From positions 2,007,043 to 2,071,042 of the forward strand of contig CM039122.1 of NCBI GenBank assembly GCA_022036555.1: a stretch of 64,000 nt of DNA, given 5' to 3'. The position numbers were made by a program, and so were the translations under genes. Within the stretch, counting starts at the first letter, position 1, and the number at the start of each line of letters is the position of its first letter. A model generated the notes under the pieces. It had not been told where the DNA came from. It did no database searches and worked only from the letters and a program-made list of their open reading frames with translations. The DNA is from Microstegium vimineum (taxonomy: Eukaryota > Streptophyta > Magnoliopsida > Poales > Poaceae). This document shows positions 10,278 to 22,537 of the stretch, one piece after another.

Positions 10278-11935
10278 TGTTGTTACCTTTGTTTCCTACT
10301 GTGATGTATTGTTTCTAATTAGAGTGTGTTTGCTTGCATGTGATGCTCCTGTGTGTGATGTTTGAATGCGTTTAGAACGTGACCCTTCGGTTAAGGAAGA
10401 GGAGCAAGATCCCGAAGACTTTGAGCAGCCCGAGTTTGAAAGGCAAGTGCAGACACCCTTTGACCATTTTGTACCTACTCACTCTAATGCACTTTACTTT
10501 ACATGCATGTGTCTAAATTTGTGAAACCCTAGAACATGAATAGGCTTGTTGTACCTTCCTTGCTCACCTGGGGTTTACCTTTTATCAACAGTAATGTAGT
10601 TATGCTTAGTCGCTTTACCTGCTTTAGCTTATGATGACATCTATAAACATGATAACTACTGTTACTAAAAGTGAATCAATGGTTATGAAACATGGTGATG
10701 ATGTGATCTCTCGTACAGTTGGATTTAGTTGGTTCAAAGGGGGAAACGAGCATTGGTGTGAGACCGGTGTTTCCGGGTACTCGTATCTTCTCTCCCTGAG
10801 AGCCGGTTCGTGGAGCGACCACGTGGGACATCCGTGCAGCTTCAAGCTATATGGCTCTGGCTTGACTAAGTAACAGGATAGCCACTGGTAGGGTGTGGAT
10901 TACCGGGTAGGCGTAGGGAGTAGCTCATGTAATGAATATTAAGTTGCAGTCGATCGGGTTCCATGGCTATGGGGACGGCTTCCGGTGCGTGGGCAAAACC
11001 CTACGGGTTGCATCCTATTGGTTGGTCCATGCAAAAGGTCTCGTAGTGGACCCTGCCGACCTTCCTTGGTAGTGGGTTAAGAGGTTGATCACCTCGGGCG
11101 AAAGGGCAACCACGACTTGAAGTGAAAGTGCACACCTCTGCAGAGTAAATCTGATATATCAGCCGCGCTCACGGTCAAGAGCGGCCCGGATCCTCACATG
11201 GATAGAGTCATCTTTGCTCAACTTATTTCTGGCTTGAGAGAGATCATGGTTGGTTGGCGGTGGAGAGATCGTGGTTGGTTACAGATGAGAGCTCAAGGTT
11301 GCTACCTGAGTGTTGGGATTGCTATCCCTGTTACTGTTGAGAGCTCGAGGTTGCTACCTCGAGTGTTGGGATTGCTATCCCTGTTGCTTATGAGATGCAG
11401 GGTTGCTACTCCGTGGTGATGCCGAAGTTGCTACTTCCGGCATGGTGCTCGATAATGATGATCTTACCTTTTAATCACTAAGGGATGGGTTCTCTTAACC
11501 ACTTTTAGTAAATAGGATGTTTTAATAAAAGATGTCAACTAAAATGCTAAGCGCAGTCAACCGTGTCAGCTTTACCTTGTTTAAGCCTTGGATGTCATTA
11601 CTTTCCATATGTACTTGCTGAGTTCGACATGAGCTCACCCTTGCTATAATCACATAAAGGCTAGTCAGAAGATCAAGACTGAGATGAGGAGTTTCCCCGA
11701 AGACATCGATGGATGTTAGGCTCGTGTGTCGCTGCGGTTGACCTTCCTGTGGTGTGATGGCTCCAGCTTCGCCTTGTTTAGTTTCCGCTAGACTTTCTTT
11801 TAAAGTTTTGTAATAAAATACTCTTATACTCGTTTACGCTTTTGTTTCGAACATTGTGCAATGTACCATTAATGACGTCGACGCATGTGTGTAAATCATG
11901 ATCTTGACACACATGTGTTCTGCATTCGGTCTCTT
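10278..11935. other. Old retroelement-derived non-coding DNA, no gene
   Basis: This stretch continues the sequence into which element B inserted. It has no long reading frame. The repeated 'GGTTGCTACC...GTTGGGATTGCTATCCCTG' phrases (about 11297-11400) and the TACTTGCTGAGTTCGACATG phrase (about 11610) resemble the non-coding parts of grass gypsy elements. Ends could not be fixed. Confidence 0.4.
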
Positions 11936-12642
11936 TTCTGAACCGGTGTGGACACGACTGGCTGGACTGGTTGCCTTGGGCGGAGTTTTGCTACAACTCA
12001 GCATACCACACGGCGTTGCAGACGTCACCGTTCTAGGTGGTTTATGGCAGGCCACCCCCAGATTTGCTACTGTATGTGTCGGGCGAGGCCCGCACCGATG
12101 CTGTCGACACCTTGCTGGGCAGCCGCGATGAGTTCTTGGCGGAGGTTCGTGGCCGGCTTCTTCAAGCACAGGAATATGCTCGGCGGTTCTATGATGCTCA
12201 CCACCGCGCATTAGAGTTTGCTGTGGGCGATTGGGTACTATTGCGCCTGCTGCATCAGCACACGCGGTCCTTGGTGCCAGGGGACCGTAGCAAGCTTGGG
12301 CCCAAGTATGTCGGTCCTTTTCCGGTGGTCGAACGCATTGGTGAGGTTGCATACCCCTTGCAACTGTCGAAGGCGTCCCGGATTCACGATGTTTTCCATG
12401 TGGGGGTGCTGAAGCCCTTTCAGGGCAATCCCTCGGACTCGCCGTCCTCGCTACCTCCTCTCCGACACAGTCGTCCTCTACATCAGCCACAAAGGGTGCT
12501 CCGCGCCGAACTACGTCGCGGCGTGTGGCATATCCTCGTCGAGTGGACCGGCATGCCATCCTCTGAAACAACTTGGGAGCCGGTGCCAGCATTCCAGGAG
12601 GCCTACCCCTCTTTCCAGCTCGAGGACGAGTTGTTTCCCTAG
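11936..12642 (+). pseudogene. Chromovirus (gypsy) integrase C-terminus with chromodomain
   Basis: The frame reads DWLDWLPWAEFCYNSAYHTA (end of the integrase core), then an in-frame TAG at about 12033, VVYGRPPP, and an open frame to 12642. The open part contains the linker helix (AQEYARRFYDAHHRALEF), the GPKYVGPFPVVERIGEVAY GPF/Y-type module and KASRIHDVFHVGVLKPF. A chromodomain at the end (residues about 155-200) has WHILVEWTG and ETTWEP. Chromodomain integrases target heterochromatin. The 5' part of pol is missing and the boundary near 11.94 kb is diverged, so this is a truncated copy of a CRM/Reina/Tekay-type element. Confidence 0.85.
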
Positions 12643-12653
12643 GGAGGGAGAGA

Positions 12654-13084
12654 TGTTATGGTCGGTAAGACCTATGCTAGGCGCAAGGGTGGCTGAGTCG
12701 AACCCAATCAAGTCATGGGTTAGGTCCATTGGTCGAGTCCTAGTTAGAGTCCTAGTTATTTAAGGATTAGTAGATGAGTTTGTTTCAGGAAAGAGTCCAG
12801 TTAGTAGATGAGTTGTTAAGCGTCAAGGTCTCCGGAAGGAGTTCTATTAGATTAAGAGTTGAGTTTGTAAGGGGACTATAAGACCCCAACTTGATAATGA
12901 ATACGATAAGCCTGGGATTGTGTCATACCGACACCCTTGGGCGCCCAGCGTCCCTTCTATTCTTCATCCTCTCGCGCCGCCACGACTCCCAGCCGCCGCC
13001 AACGCAAGCTCTCGCGCCCTCCGTTCTCACCTCCATACAACCTCCGTAGCAAGGCTAAGCGCCATACCACCAATGGACCATATA
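12654..13084 (+). mobile_element. 3' LTR of the chromovirus fragment
   Basis: A polypurine tract, GGGAGGGAGAGA, follows the pol stop directly. The LTR starts TGTTATGGTC and ends near GACCATATA (13076-13084), an imperfect inverse of its start. The short LTR (about 430 bp) and CTATAAGACCCC promoter-like motif (about 12876) fit a Reina-like chromovirus. The right boundary is uncertain by a few bases. Confidence 0.65.
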
Positions 13085-15307
13085 TTTAGGATAATGTTAC
13101 ATTTAGGCCATGTTTGGTTGGTTTGTGGTTTTTAGAAAAGTATCTGTGAGTTGTGGTTTTCAAAAAAGCAACTTTAAAAGAGTAACTTCGAGAAAGTAAA
13201 AAAAAATCCCTTTGGTTCAACTCTTGTGGCTTTAAAACGCCACTTTCACTGACGAGCAGGCCCCCCTGTCATCCTCTCATCTTTTCTTCTTCCTGTAGCA
13301 TAGGGGATGGATCTCGCTGGAAAAATCATAGTAAATCATAGGAAAATCATAAAATAGAAAATCTATTTTTGTTGGATCTACATGAATAGATCTATATAGT
13401 GAATCTGACCGCCACGTGAATCTAGTAACTGCTGTCTTCTTTTTCTATGCCAGCTGTGAAGTTAAGGCTACTCGGGAGGCTTAAGGCAAGGCTCGGGAGG
13501 CTTAAGGCAAGGTAAACCCAATCCTTATCTTCCTTCTACAAATCATGCAGATGGCACCCTGGGCTGTAATAATGCTATCATCCTGGCACCATGCAAATGC
13601 ACTGGAACTCTGAAAAAAGAGTAACACCTAATCACCTCATAAAACAGTTCTACAGAGAAAAGACTGTTATGTTATAATGAATTAAATTCTACGGAGAAAA
13701 AAGTTACATGGCTGGCAAGATCAAAACCAAGCTGTAAAGACTAAATGGACAATCTTGTAGGACTCTGCATCCAAATGCAGAACAGAAAGAATGGAATGAA
13801 TCCCAACTGTTAGATATATTAATCCAGAAAAATAAAACTAAGAACACAGTTTATCAACAGGACAAACCATATACGAGCATCAAGAGGAAATTAAGATTCA
13901 GTCGAAGGGACAAGCTGAGGAAGTAAACCGATCCCCCTCCAGCATTCAGTTACTGGCATACAGTATACCAACCATTCAATACTGCAAATTCAGTTTCCAC
14001 CACCTGGTTGGGTTCCATATCTGAACACAATGCAAGCCTTACCTAACAAAATCTCCACCGGTTTAGTGAAAAGGTGAGCGCATGTACAGCACCAGAAGCC
14101 ATTGTACCTACATAAATACTTGCATATCCTCATCCTGACATTAACATCTCTTCATAATATACAACTCTAATTCTACGCTTGTAGAATGCACAGATACACT
14201 GGACCAGCAATGCATATAGGGTACTAGTGCAGGGCACGCGCCATCACGTGCATATACAGGTACATGGGAAAATTTTAATATGGAAAAAGCACAGGTACAT
14301 AGATATATATATTTAGAACGTATATATTCCATACGTTGTTCAACTCATAAGAAACATACAACAGGATTTATTTTTGGGTTGCAAGTGTTTCAAGTACATA
14401 GATGGGGTAGCATACAAAGATCAGGTGGTGAGACACTCTTTGTGAACAGCAGAGTTTTTTTTGTGGTAGTCTGAAACTCTACCAAGGGCTCTAAGATCGG
14501 CATGGCAAGCATACGACGAGGATTTTCGAGGCAGGAAGTAGGATCATCCGTGCCTCGCAGAACGGCAAGGCAGATATGCTACCGATCGGTGTCATCTGGT
14601 GTAACAAGCAACAACCACATGGTCAGGAAACTCGGTGAAAGTGGAGACAGAGAATGCCACAGTATATGTAGGGAAGAAAAGTGTAAAGGACCTAATGAGT
14701 TGGTTGTATATGTAGGGAAGATAAGTGTAAACGAAGAAAAGTCGGTACAAACTCAATTAAATTCCATAGTATACAGCCTGAATAAGGAACTGGTACAAAC
14801 TCAGCAAGCAATGGCGTAGCTATAGTTGGGAAGCGCAATTTGGAAGCCAAAAAAAGACAGTAAGGTAGGATCACACAATGTATTAGTAGCACATATATAG
14901 AAGCATGAAGTGAATGTGCATCTCAATAACCAGAAGCTACAAATTTTCAGCAAGCTATATAACTACAGGTGGAAAGTGCAACATAGAAGAGGAAAATAGA
15001 AATAAAAGTAGGAGTTTTATCCACCTGGCCGAACAACAACAATTTGGGATTTTTAGGAGTAACAAAGGTGTCAATTGGACCATTGAAACAATTGAGAAGC
15101 ACCCCAGATGTAGGAAATGTGGGCCTAACAAAAAAACACATGCATATGACATGAGAAGACACTATGAAGAAAACACACACCGCCTAAGAACAGTGTATAT
15201 TAGCACAACCTTTCATAAATAGGAACACATCACATGAACTGTCAAATGCATAGAACAACTTCTCATAAGCAAAAGAGCTTTCAGCATAATTTCAGCATAT
15301 AATGAGC
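13085..15307. other. AT-rich intergenic DNA, no confident gene
   Basis: The left part starts with a TTTAGGCCATGTTTGGTTGG motif typical of a MITE end, without a matching right end. A ~21-bp direct repeat (CTCGGGAGGCTTAAGGCAAGG) lies at about 13472-13512. Remaining ORFs are short, lack recognisable domains and have no consistent splice context. It could be the 3' part of an old minus-strand transcription unit, but the sequence does not prove this. Confidence 0.4.
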
Positions 15308-15320
15308 ATGTGTTTCAGAT
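15308..15320 (+). repeat. Target-site duplication, left copy (13 bp)
   Basis: ATGTGTTTCAGAT is repeated perfectly at 16378-16390 on the other side of the retroposon. A length of 13 bp is typical of target-primed reverse transcription. Confidence 0.9.
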
Positions 15321-16377
15321 TTTTTTTTCGATAAAGGATATTCAATATCCGGCCTCTACATCCGGGGATGTACACAGCCAACAAATACAAAAAAAGATAG
15401 AAAAACAAAATAGAGAAAAGTCATAGTCTTATACAAGACCAGGACAATTACAGCAAAACGATAAATGCTTCTACCCTCTATTTAATCGACGAGAGTGCGT
15501 CCTTGGCTTGCTCTTGACGCCGCAGCTGAGTCCCAAATGCCGTAGTGCAGACATGGCTAGGAGCGGGTGTGCTAGTGTTGATGCCTTCAAGAAGGTAAAT
15601 GACGTCCGCAGACTCCATCATCAACGAAAGGAAGAGGGAACTTCAGCGACGCCTCCAAGGGGGAAAATGACGTTGATTGCGTCATCGCCGCCGACCCAGC
15701 ACCGTCAGGCAGGGTTTCATCCGTATTCCAATATCCTGCAAGGCACATCCAAGCCGAACCTGGGAGCGATGTGGTCTGTGGGAGGGCGAGTTGGACGGCT
15801 TGTCGAGATGACTGGTGCCAACACTGCCATCCCCATCCGGTGCCCGGGGGTCCAGATCGACACCCAAGCCGCCGCCTGGGGAAAGTCCCCGACCCGAGGC
15901 AAACACCCGCCCGAGTCTGCATCGTCGAAACACCACCCGCACCGAGAAGGGACAGCACGGGGCAGCAGCCGGCGGATCCAAGCCTGAGATACCCAGATTG
16001 GCCCGCCGCCGCCAGACCCCTTCACCGGTATAGGTACGCCGGCCACCGCCGTCGCCTTAGACCTTCCGCCGGTCAATCCGGACGCGGAAGGGCCAGGTCC
16101 TGGCGCGGAGGGAACGGATCCAGTCAAGGAGGGGCCGGATCGGTCGCGCCTCTGCCCAGGGACCACCGATATCGAAGAAGGAGGATGGAGGAGGCACAGA
16201 GGTGCACAGGAGGCCTAGGGAGGCGCGGACGGGGAATCTTTTGGGGCCCGCCGCTGGCCGCCGCCGCCGAGCGCAGGGAGGCAGCGACGGCGGACGAAGA
16301 GAACGCGCGGAGGGCGGCTCCGGGCAGGCGGCGGCGGGTGCCCCCGAGTCGCCCGTCGGGGGCAACGCGAGGGCCGA
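15321..16377 (-). mobile_element. Non-LTR retroposon, poly(A)-ended, non-autonomous
   Basis: The 1057-bp insert is flanked by a perfect 13-bp target duplication. On the minus strand it begins with GC-rich sequence and ends GATATTGAATATCCTTTATCG followed by a run of A (15321-15328), the usual 3' end of grass L1-type LINEs. The GC-rich part (15.7-16.37 kb) resembles a LINE 5' leader and has several overlapping open frames (for example minus 15717-16166). None has endonuclease or reverse transcriptase motifs. I read it as an internally deleted or non-autonomous LINE derivative; a retroposed host transcript is the alternative. Strand is set by the poly(A). Confidence 0.8.
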
Positions 16378-16450
16378 ATGTGTTTCAGATAGTGAACAAA
16401 GTCATGTGTTTAGGGTGGAAATAATTGGGCAAAAACATTATAACATGTTA

Positions 16451-16655
16451 GGGCACTCACAATGCAAGACTCTATCATAGAGTTCAAGACCATTTATTAC
16501 CACTTATTTATGACATTTTGTTGATGTGACAGTATATTTATTGAAGAAAGATGATAAAAAAATAAGACTCCAAGTCTTATTTAGACTCTAAATCCACAAT
16601 ATTCGAGGTAATAAATAGGTTTAGACTCTATGATAGAGTCTGCATTGTGAGTGCC
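16451..16655. mobile_element. Tourist-like MITE, copy 1
   Basis: The 205-bp element has inverted ends GGGCACTCACAATGCA / TGCATTGTGAGTGCC and an inner palindrome ACTCTATCATAGAGT / ACTCTATGATAGAGT. It is flanked by TTA on both sides (16448-16450, 16656-16658). The 3-bp TTA duplication places it with PIF/Harbinger-derived MITEs. A second copy of the same family is at 61737-61942. Confidence 0.85.
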
Positions 16656-16810
16656 TTATAGGTCTCAGTAATTTGTTAATCATCATTTGTTCACGGTTCT
16701 GGAGCTTGAAGGCATGTTCTGAAATGGGTTACCCTTAGAAATTGCATACTACAAACAAGAGGTTATGCCTAGTACCTCATAAGGGAATTAACATCAGATC
16801 GTATCCTTGA

Positions 16811-16951
16811 GCAATGGATATGAAATTTTTCACCATAGGCTCAATAACAAAAAAATGGCAAATGGTAACTGCTGACAATCAGCAATGGATATGGAATTGT
16901 TCATCATAGGCTCAATAAGGGGAAAATGGCAAATGGTAAATGTTGACAACT
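16811..16951. repeat. 71-bp imperfect tandem duplication
   Basis: A unit starting GCAATGGATATG at 16811 is repeated from 16882 with a few changes (AACTGCTGACAATC versus AATGTTGACAACT ends). The surrounding 16656-17701 is otherwise AT-rich DNA with no gene that I can see. Confidence 0.8.
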
Positions 16952-17701
16952 GGGCTACGCGTCCATGCACACCATATATAATTATTTAACTTTATTAGGA
17001 TTTAACAAATAATAATAACATTTAATATTAGAATTCAGCAATCAACTACCTTATTCTAGTCCACAAGATATCTAAGTATGAACTAACAAACCTTTAGATG
17101 GTCATGGAATTTGGAAAGAGGAATGAACATTATTAAATGGGTTAATGATACACCAGACCTAAGCTTTTGTTTTGAGAATTTTGCATATCTATAACTATGA
17201 TTTGTACTTTTGTTGCAAAATCCAGACATGACCTCTAGAAAATATGTACCTTCATAGTCAGACTTTTCTTGGAATTTTTAGATGCTTCAAGAATCTGATC
17301 TGACCAGCAAGCTGTAAGTGATGAAGAGGCATCGACATCAGCAACGCAACAATAATCTTCCAATTGGCCAAAATCGCCAAGCAGAAGTGGCGTCAACACT
17401 CCCCTCAATTGAGATTATGAGATTTGTCAAATATGGAGAACATATTTTGGCCAGACAAATAGCATATCATCTATGGCAATGAAAAATGAGAGATCGTGGG
17501 AGAGTTATGCACCACAAATCACTCCCTTACAATGGAAGCATGTACAAGGACCATACAAACTTGCAAAATATCCTAGCAGGAAATAGAACAAGAGAAAATA
17601 ATTCAATAAAATGAACATTCTACAGGCCCGAAAATAATTCAGTAAAATGAACAAGAGCAACGGATATTGAGGGGAAAATGATCTCACAACAATGCAAAAA
17701 G

Positions 17702-17800
17702 TGTTAAGTGAAAGTCCATCTACTACTATGGCCCATATGAGAGTATATTCTCCACTGTGGAGTGACTAATCATCTATTCAGATCTCCAAGGTTAGTATCA
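17702..17800 (+). mobile_element. 5' LTR of the copia element (99 bp)
   Basis: It starts TGTTAAGTGAAAG and ends GGTTAGTATCA. Compared with the 3' LTR it lacks an internal ACTGTCTACTACTATGGCC-like partial repeat and has several substitutions, so the two LTRs have diverged. Confidence 0.9.
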
Positions 17801-17815
17801 TGGTAACAAAGCCAT
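17801..17815 (+). other. Primer-binding site (initiator tRNA-Met type)
   Basis: TGGTAACAAAGCCATG follows the 5' LTR directly and differs at few positions from TGGTATCAGAGCC, the complement of plant initiator tRNA-Met used by copia elements. Confidence 0.75.
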
Positions 17816-18325
17816 GGATTAGGGTTAGGGTTAGACTATTCTAACCACCCACAATCCATTTTCCCCCTTGGGATCCATTGTTCGCGCGGCCCATCGCCGC
17901 GTCATTCTGTTCGCACGGCCCGGCAGTCGCCGCGTCATTCCTCCTCGTGGCCCGTCGCCGCATCGTTCTTCTGCGTGGAACGTCATCGCGCACGTCCGTG
18001 CCTCCGCTCAGGCCATCCACATGGGGCTTCATGCGCACGTCCGTGCCTCCACTCGCACCGTCTGTGCGGGGCTTCTGTCCGCGCGGGGCTCTTCTCCGCG
18101 TCATCCGCGGCTCTTCTCCGCGCCGTTCGTGCGACACTTCTCCATCATCCGTGCGGCTCCTCTACGCCCGCGGATCCATGAGGTCTACCTGTTCGTGGTT
18201 GTTCTGCTCGTCCATCAGAGGTGCTATCGCTCTATTCTGTGGTCTCCTCTGCTGCTATTGGCTATTGGTGGTCTGCTCTGTTCTTCAGTTAGTGGTTCTT
18301 GTTATCTGCTCTGTTGTCTTCCACA

Positions 18326-20440
18326 ATGTCACAGTCGCAATTGCTCTCAAATACCATTGTTTTTCCTCTGAAACTTGATGGTCCTTCTAATTACCGAGAA
18401 TGGGCTTTCTCTGTCAAAACTGTACTGCGGGGACATGGTCTTGCATCTCATTTGACAGATGATCCTCTAGTTGACAAGTCGACGAATGGTTCTGGTGCTG
18501 CTGCAGTTACGACTTGGACTAAAGATGATGGCCGCATCATGAGTGCCATTGTCACCAGCATGAAGCCTTCATTAATGATGAGTCTTGAGCACCATCAATC
18601 TGCTAAGAAGATGTGGGACTACCTAAAGGGGAGATATGTTCAGAACAGTGGTGCACTTTTGCTTACTCTAATGCAAGGTCTTCATAAGCTTCAGCAGAAT
18701 GAGATGTCTATAGAGGATTATTATACTGCTTTTGATCGTGTGATGGGGCCTTTTCTTTCCATGGTTCCTAAGTGTGAGACAGTGTGTTCAGGCTGCTATG
18801 CTCAGAAGGATAAGTTCATTGAAAAGTTCCTTATATATCAGTTTTTGTCATGGGTTGTGATCTGATTTTGAGTCCATTCGTAAGCAGTTGTTGAATGCTC
18901 CCACTACTCCATCCATTTCTGATGTGTTGTCTGCTTTGATTGCTGAAGAGACGCTACTTATTTCTCAGTCTTCTTCTGTATCGGTACCTCACAGTGTTCT
19001 GGCAACCTCTCAGAAGACCAACACAGTGAAGGACAACTCTTTTGGGCCTTGTGTTCATTGCAAGAAGACTACTCACCGTTCAGAAAATTGCTTTGTTAAG
19101 TATCCTGAGAAGTTAGCTGCTTATCGCTCACGCCATCCAGGTCATGATCATGGCGGCGGTTCCACCTCTACAGGCTATGTGCATGCAGGTTATGCCCCTA
19201 CAGGATCTGTGTCAGTTGCTGCTGCATCACCTGCTAGTGCTCCCTCATCTTGGGTACTTGATTGTGGAGCATCTTTTCATGTGTCATCAGATCAGTCCCA
19301 GCTTATTGCTTGCAAGCCAATTGCTGATGGTGCCTCTATTCAGACAGCAGATGGTACATCCTGCCACATTACTCATCAGGGTTCTCTTTGCACCTCTAAT
19401 TTTTCTGTACCTAATGTCTCATTTGTACCTCAGTTGTCTATGAATCTTCTTTCGGTTGGCCAATTAACCGATCACAATTGTTTTGTTGGATTCGATGACT
19501 CATCTTGTTTTATTCAGTATCGTCGCACGGGGGCTGTACTTGGGACTGGCCATCGCCGTAGAGGTTCTCATAATCTCTACGTTCTCTACACCTTGCATCT
19601 TCCTCACTCTACCACCCATGCGTCATCCGCTGCTGCTGCTGCATCTTCATCCAGTACATCGCCATCGACTTCGTCCTTCGCCAAGTGGCATCATCGCCTT
19701 GGTCATTTATGCGGGTCTCGGTTGTCCACCTTAATAAACAAGGGTTGTTTAGGTCCTACATCCAGTGAGTCTAGTTTTCAGTGTAAGGGTTGCAAGCTTG
19801 GCAAACAACTGCAACTCCCATATTCCACTAGTACCTCTCATTCTGCTAGACCTTTTGATATTATTCACTCTGATGTATGGGGTCCTGCACCTTTCGCTAC
19901 TAAAGGTGGTCATAAATACTATGTTATTTTTGTTGATGATCATTCTCGATATACTTGGATTTACTTTATGAAACATCGATCTCAGTTGTGCTCTATTTAT
20001 CAAAATTTTGCTCGCATCGTGCACACACAATTTTCCACCCCCATTCGAGTTTTTCGTTCTCATTCTGGTGGAGAGTATTTATCTCACACCTTTCGCCATT
20101 TTTGACCTCTGAAGGCACTCTTGCTCAGCTGTCTTGTCTGGGTGCACATGCTCAAAATGGGGTTGTTGAACGGAAACACCGCCATATCATAGAGACTGCC
20201 CGCACGCTTCTTATTGCATCTTTTATTCCTTCTCACTTCTGGGGAGAAGCTATTTCCACTTCTGTTTATCTCATCAACCGACAACCATCATCTAAATTGT
20301 CTGGTCAGTGTCCTAGAGAGGTTCTTTTTGGTACTCCTCCTAACTATGACCACCTACGTGTTTTTGGTTGCACCTGCTATGTCCTACTTGCACCCCATGA
20401 GAGGATTAAGCTGACTGCTCAGTCAGTTGACGAGGACCAT
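18326..20440 (+). pseudogene. Copia gag - protease - integrase
   Basis: Gag starts at MSQSQLLSNT (18326) with the copia-type KLDGPSNYREWAFSVKTVLRGH segment. A frameshift at about 18855 shifts the frame to 18888-20105, which has a CCHC zinc knuckle (CVHCKKTTHRSENC, about 19050) and a protease active site WVLDCGAS (about 19251), in which the usual DSG is DCG. It then has the integrase HHCC (HHRLGH...CKGCKLG) and the first catalytic Asp (HSDVWGP). The second catalytic position reads RSHSGGEY, so Asp has become His. The frame breaks at 20105. It resumes in the frame holding NGVVERKHRHIIETARTLL (with the catalytic Glu) and ends at the inversion junction near 20427. Confidence 0.92.
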
Positions 20441-20929
20441 CCTGTGACTCATCAAAAAAAGCACATGACTCATCAGTATTAACAAAATCATCAGCATTGG
20501 GAGTAGCAGGATTGACCGAGGAAGTGGTTGCAGGAACTTGGGGACGACGAGTGTAGTATTTGAGGATATATGGTTTTTCAAAAGAGGGGAGCTATTGAAC
20601 AGGTGGTTGACAAGAAGGTTCAAAAATATCTGAAGGGGGAGGATTGTCACTGGTAGATGGAGGGTCGACATGAGTAGGTGGAGGAGTTTCAGAAGTGTCA
20701 AGAGGAGGCACATGAGTGTTGGGTGGGCTGGAAGACACGGATGGTGTAGGAGTGTCAACATCACTGAGTATAGGTGGAAGACACATAAAGGATGTGGACT
20801 CTGTACAATTACGAGATGGCTGAGTAGAAGGGTTATAAAAGAAAGGACGATCCTCAACAAAAGTGACATCACGAGATATACGAATTCGACGAGAAGAGGT
20901 GTCATAACAACGATAACCCTTGTGCTCAG
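20427..20929 (-). pseudogene. Inverted pol segment inside the copia element
   Basis: Read on the minus strand, this block encodes EHKGYRCYDTSSRRIRISRD, then VTFVEDRPFF and a Pro/Ser/Thr-rich linker. That is exactly the region expected between the integrase end (just before 20427) and the reverse transcriptase start (20945) of the sense gene. It is therefore a local inversion of about 500 bp, with one in-frame TAG. The left junction lies at the palindrome CTGACTGCTCAGTCAG (20411-20426), and GCTCAG occurs at both junctions (20417 and 20924). The overlapping 160-codon minus-strand ORF is an out-of-frame shadow. Confidence 0.85.
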
Positions 20930-20944
20930 GACTGTACCACTATT

Positions 20945-22524
20945 GTGCCTGCTGACAAGTATGGTTTCCCTCGTGTCACTGCTATTGTGGAAGAGCCATC
21001 AACTTATCAAGAGGCCTCTAGCATTCTAGAATGGCAACTTGCTATGTGTGAGGAACTTGCTGCGTTTGATCATCAAGACACTTGGGATATTGTTCCATTA
21101 CCATCTCATGTTGTGCCTATTACATCCAAGTGGTCTTCAAAATTAAAACCAAGTCAGATGGTTCTATTGAGAGATATAAGGCTCGTCTAGTTGCCAGAGG
21201 TTTTCAGCAAACTCAGGGTTAAGATTATGATGAGAGATTTGCCCATGTTGCTCATATGACTATTGTTTGTACTTTAATTGTAGTGGTTGCTTATTATTCT
21301 TGGACAATCTCTCAGATGGATGTTAAGAATGTCTTTCTTCATGGTGATTTAAATGAAGAAGTTTATATGCAACCACCCCCAGGTGTTAATACCCCTCCAG
21401 GTTATGTTTGTCGTCTTCGTCAGGCTTTATATGGTCTTAAACAGGCTCCTCGTGCTTGGTTTGAGCGCTTTGTCTCTATCATTCGAGTTGCTGGTTTTTC
21501 ACCTAGTGATCATGACCCTGCTTTATTTATCCACCTCTCCTCACGTGGGCGTACTTTGCTTCTTCTATATGTTGATGATATATTGATTACGGGCGATGAT
21601 GCAGATCACATTTCTTATGTCAAGCAGCAACTTGGTGCACAATTTCAAATGTCTGACTTGGGTCCTCTCAGTTGTTTCTTAGGAATTGAGGTTAAACAGT
21701 CTACAAAGGGTTGTTATCTTTCTCAGTCCAAGTACATACAAGACCTTATTGCTCGTTCTGGCATCACTGACCATCAGACAGCTAGGACACCTATGGATCT
21801 TCATTTGCAGTTTCGCCCCACTGATGGTACTCCTCTTGAGGATCCCTCTCGATATCGGCATATTATGGGCAACCTTGTTTATCTCACTGTTACTCGACCT
21901 GATATTGCTCATGTTGTCCATGTTTTGAGTCAGTTTGTGAGTGCTCCTACGTCTGTTCATTTTGGCCATTTACTTCGTGTCTTGCGATACTTGAGGGGGA
22001 CATCGTCTCGTAGCTTGTTCTATGCTCGTGATAGTCCACTTTAGCTTCATGCTTACTCGGATTCCACTTGGGTGACTGACCCAACAGATCATCAATCCAT
22101 AACAGGGTACCGTATTCTTCTTAGGTCCTCTCCTATTGCATGGAAGTCCAAGAAATAAGCCGTTGTATCTCGTTCTAGTGCAGAGGCAGAACTTCAAGCA
22201 CTCGCTACCACTACTGCCGAAATCATATGGCTTCGATGGTTGCTGGCTGATTTTGGGATTTCTTGTGATGCTGCCACACCTCTTCTATGCGACAATACAG
22301 AAGCTATACAGATAGCCAATGATCCTGTGAAGCATGAACTCACCAAGCATATTGGTGTCGATGCTTTCTTTACTCGGTTTCATTGTAATCAGCATACCAT
22401 TGCTCTTCAGTATGTGCCAACTGAGTTGCAATTAGCCGACTCCTTCACTAAAACGCAAACTAGAGAGCAACATCGACTTCATTTGCTCAAACTCAATGCT
22501 TCAGATCCTCCCTTACCGCCTTGA
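20945..22524 (+). pseudogene. Copia reverse transcriptase - RNase H
   Basis: It begins PADKYGFPRVTAIVEEPSTY and shows the copia fingers/palm order: KWSSKLK... shifted frame to IERYKARLVARGFQQTQG, stop, then QMDVKNVFLHGDLNEEVYMQ and LRQALYGLKQAPRAW. The intact polymerase box YVDDILITG follows (about 21569), then LGIEVKQSTKGCYLSQSKYI. RNase H continues after stops at 22042 and 22156 with SRSSAEAELQALATTTAEI, and the frame ends at 22524 before the polypurine tract GAAGGGGGG. The catalytic box is intact, but the gene cannot be read through. Confidence 0.93.
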
Positions 22525-22537
22525 TTTTGAAGGGGGG

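Noticed and set aside
11834..12592. 252-codon minus-strand ORF
   Set aside because: It is the complement of the chromovirus integrase-chromodomain frame; the plus-strand motifs are decisive.
15587..16365. Multiple ORFs on both strands in the retroposon
   Set aside because: GC-rich composition leaves many frames open; none shows LINE or host protein motifs.
17819..17835. Telomere-like TTAGGGTTAGGG stretch
   Set aside because: Only about two units, of a type not matching plant TTTAGGG, next to a retrotransposon primer-binding site.
20423..20905. 160-codon Leu-rich minus-strand ORF
   Set aside because: Another minus-strand frame of the same block gives the copia EHKGYRCYD segment; this one is out of frame.
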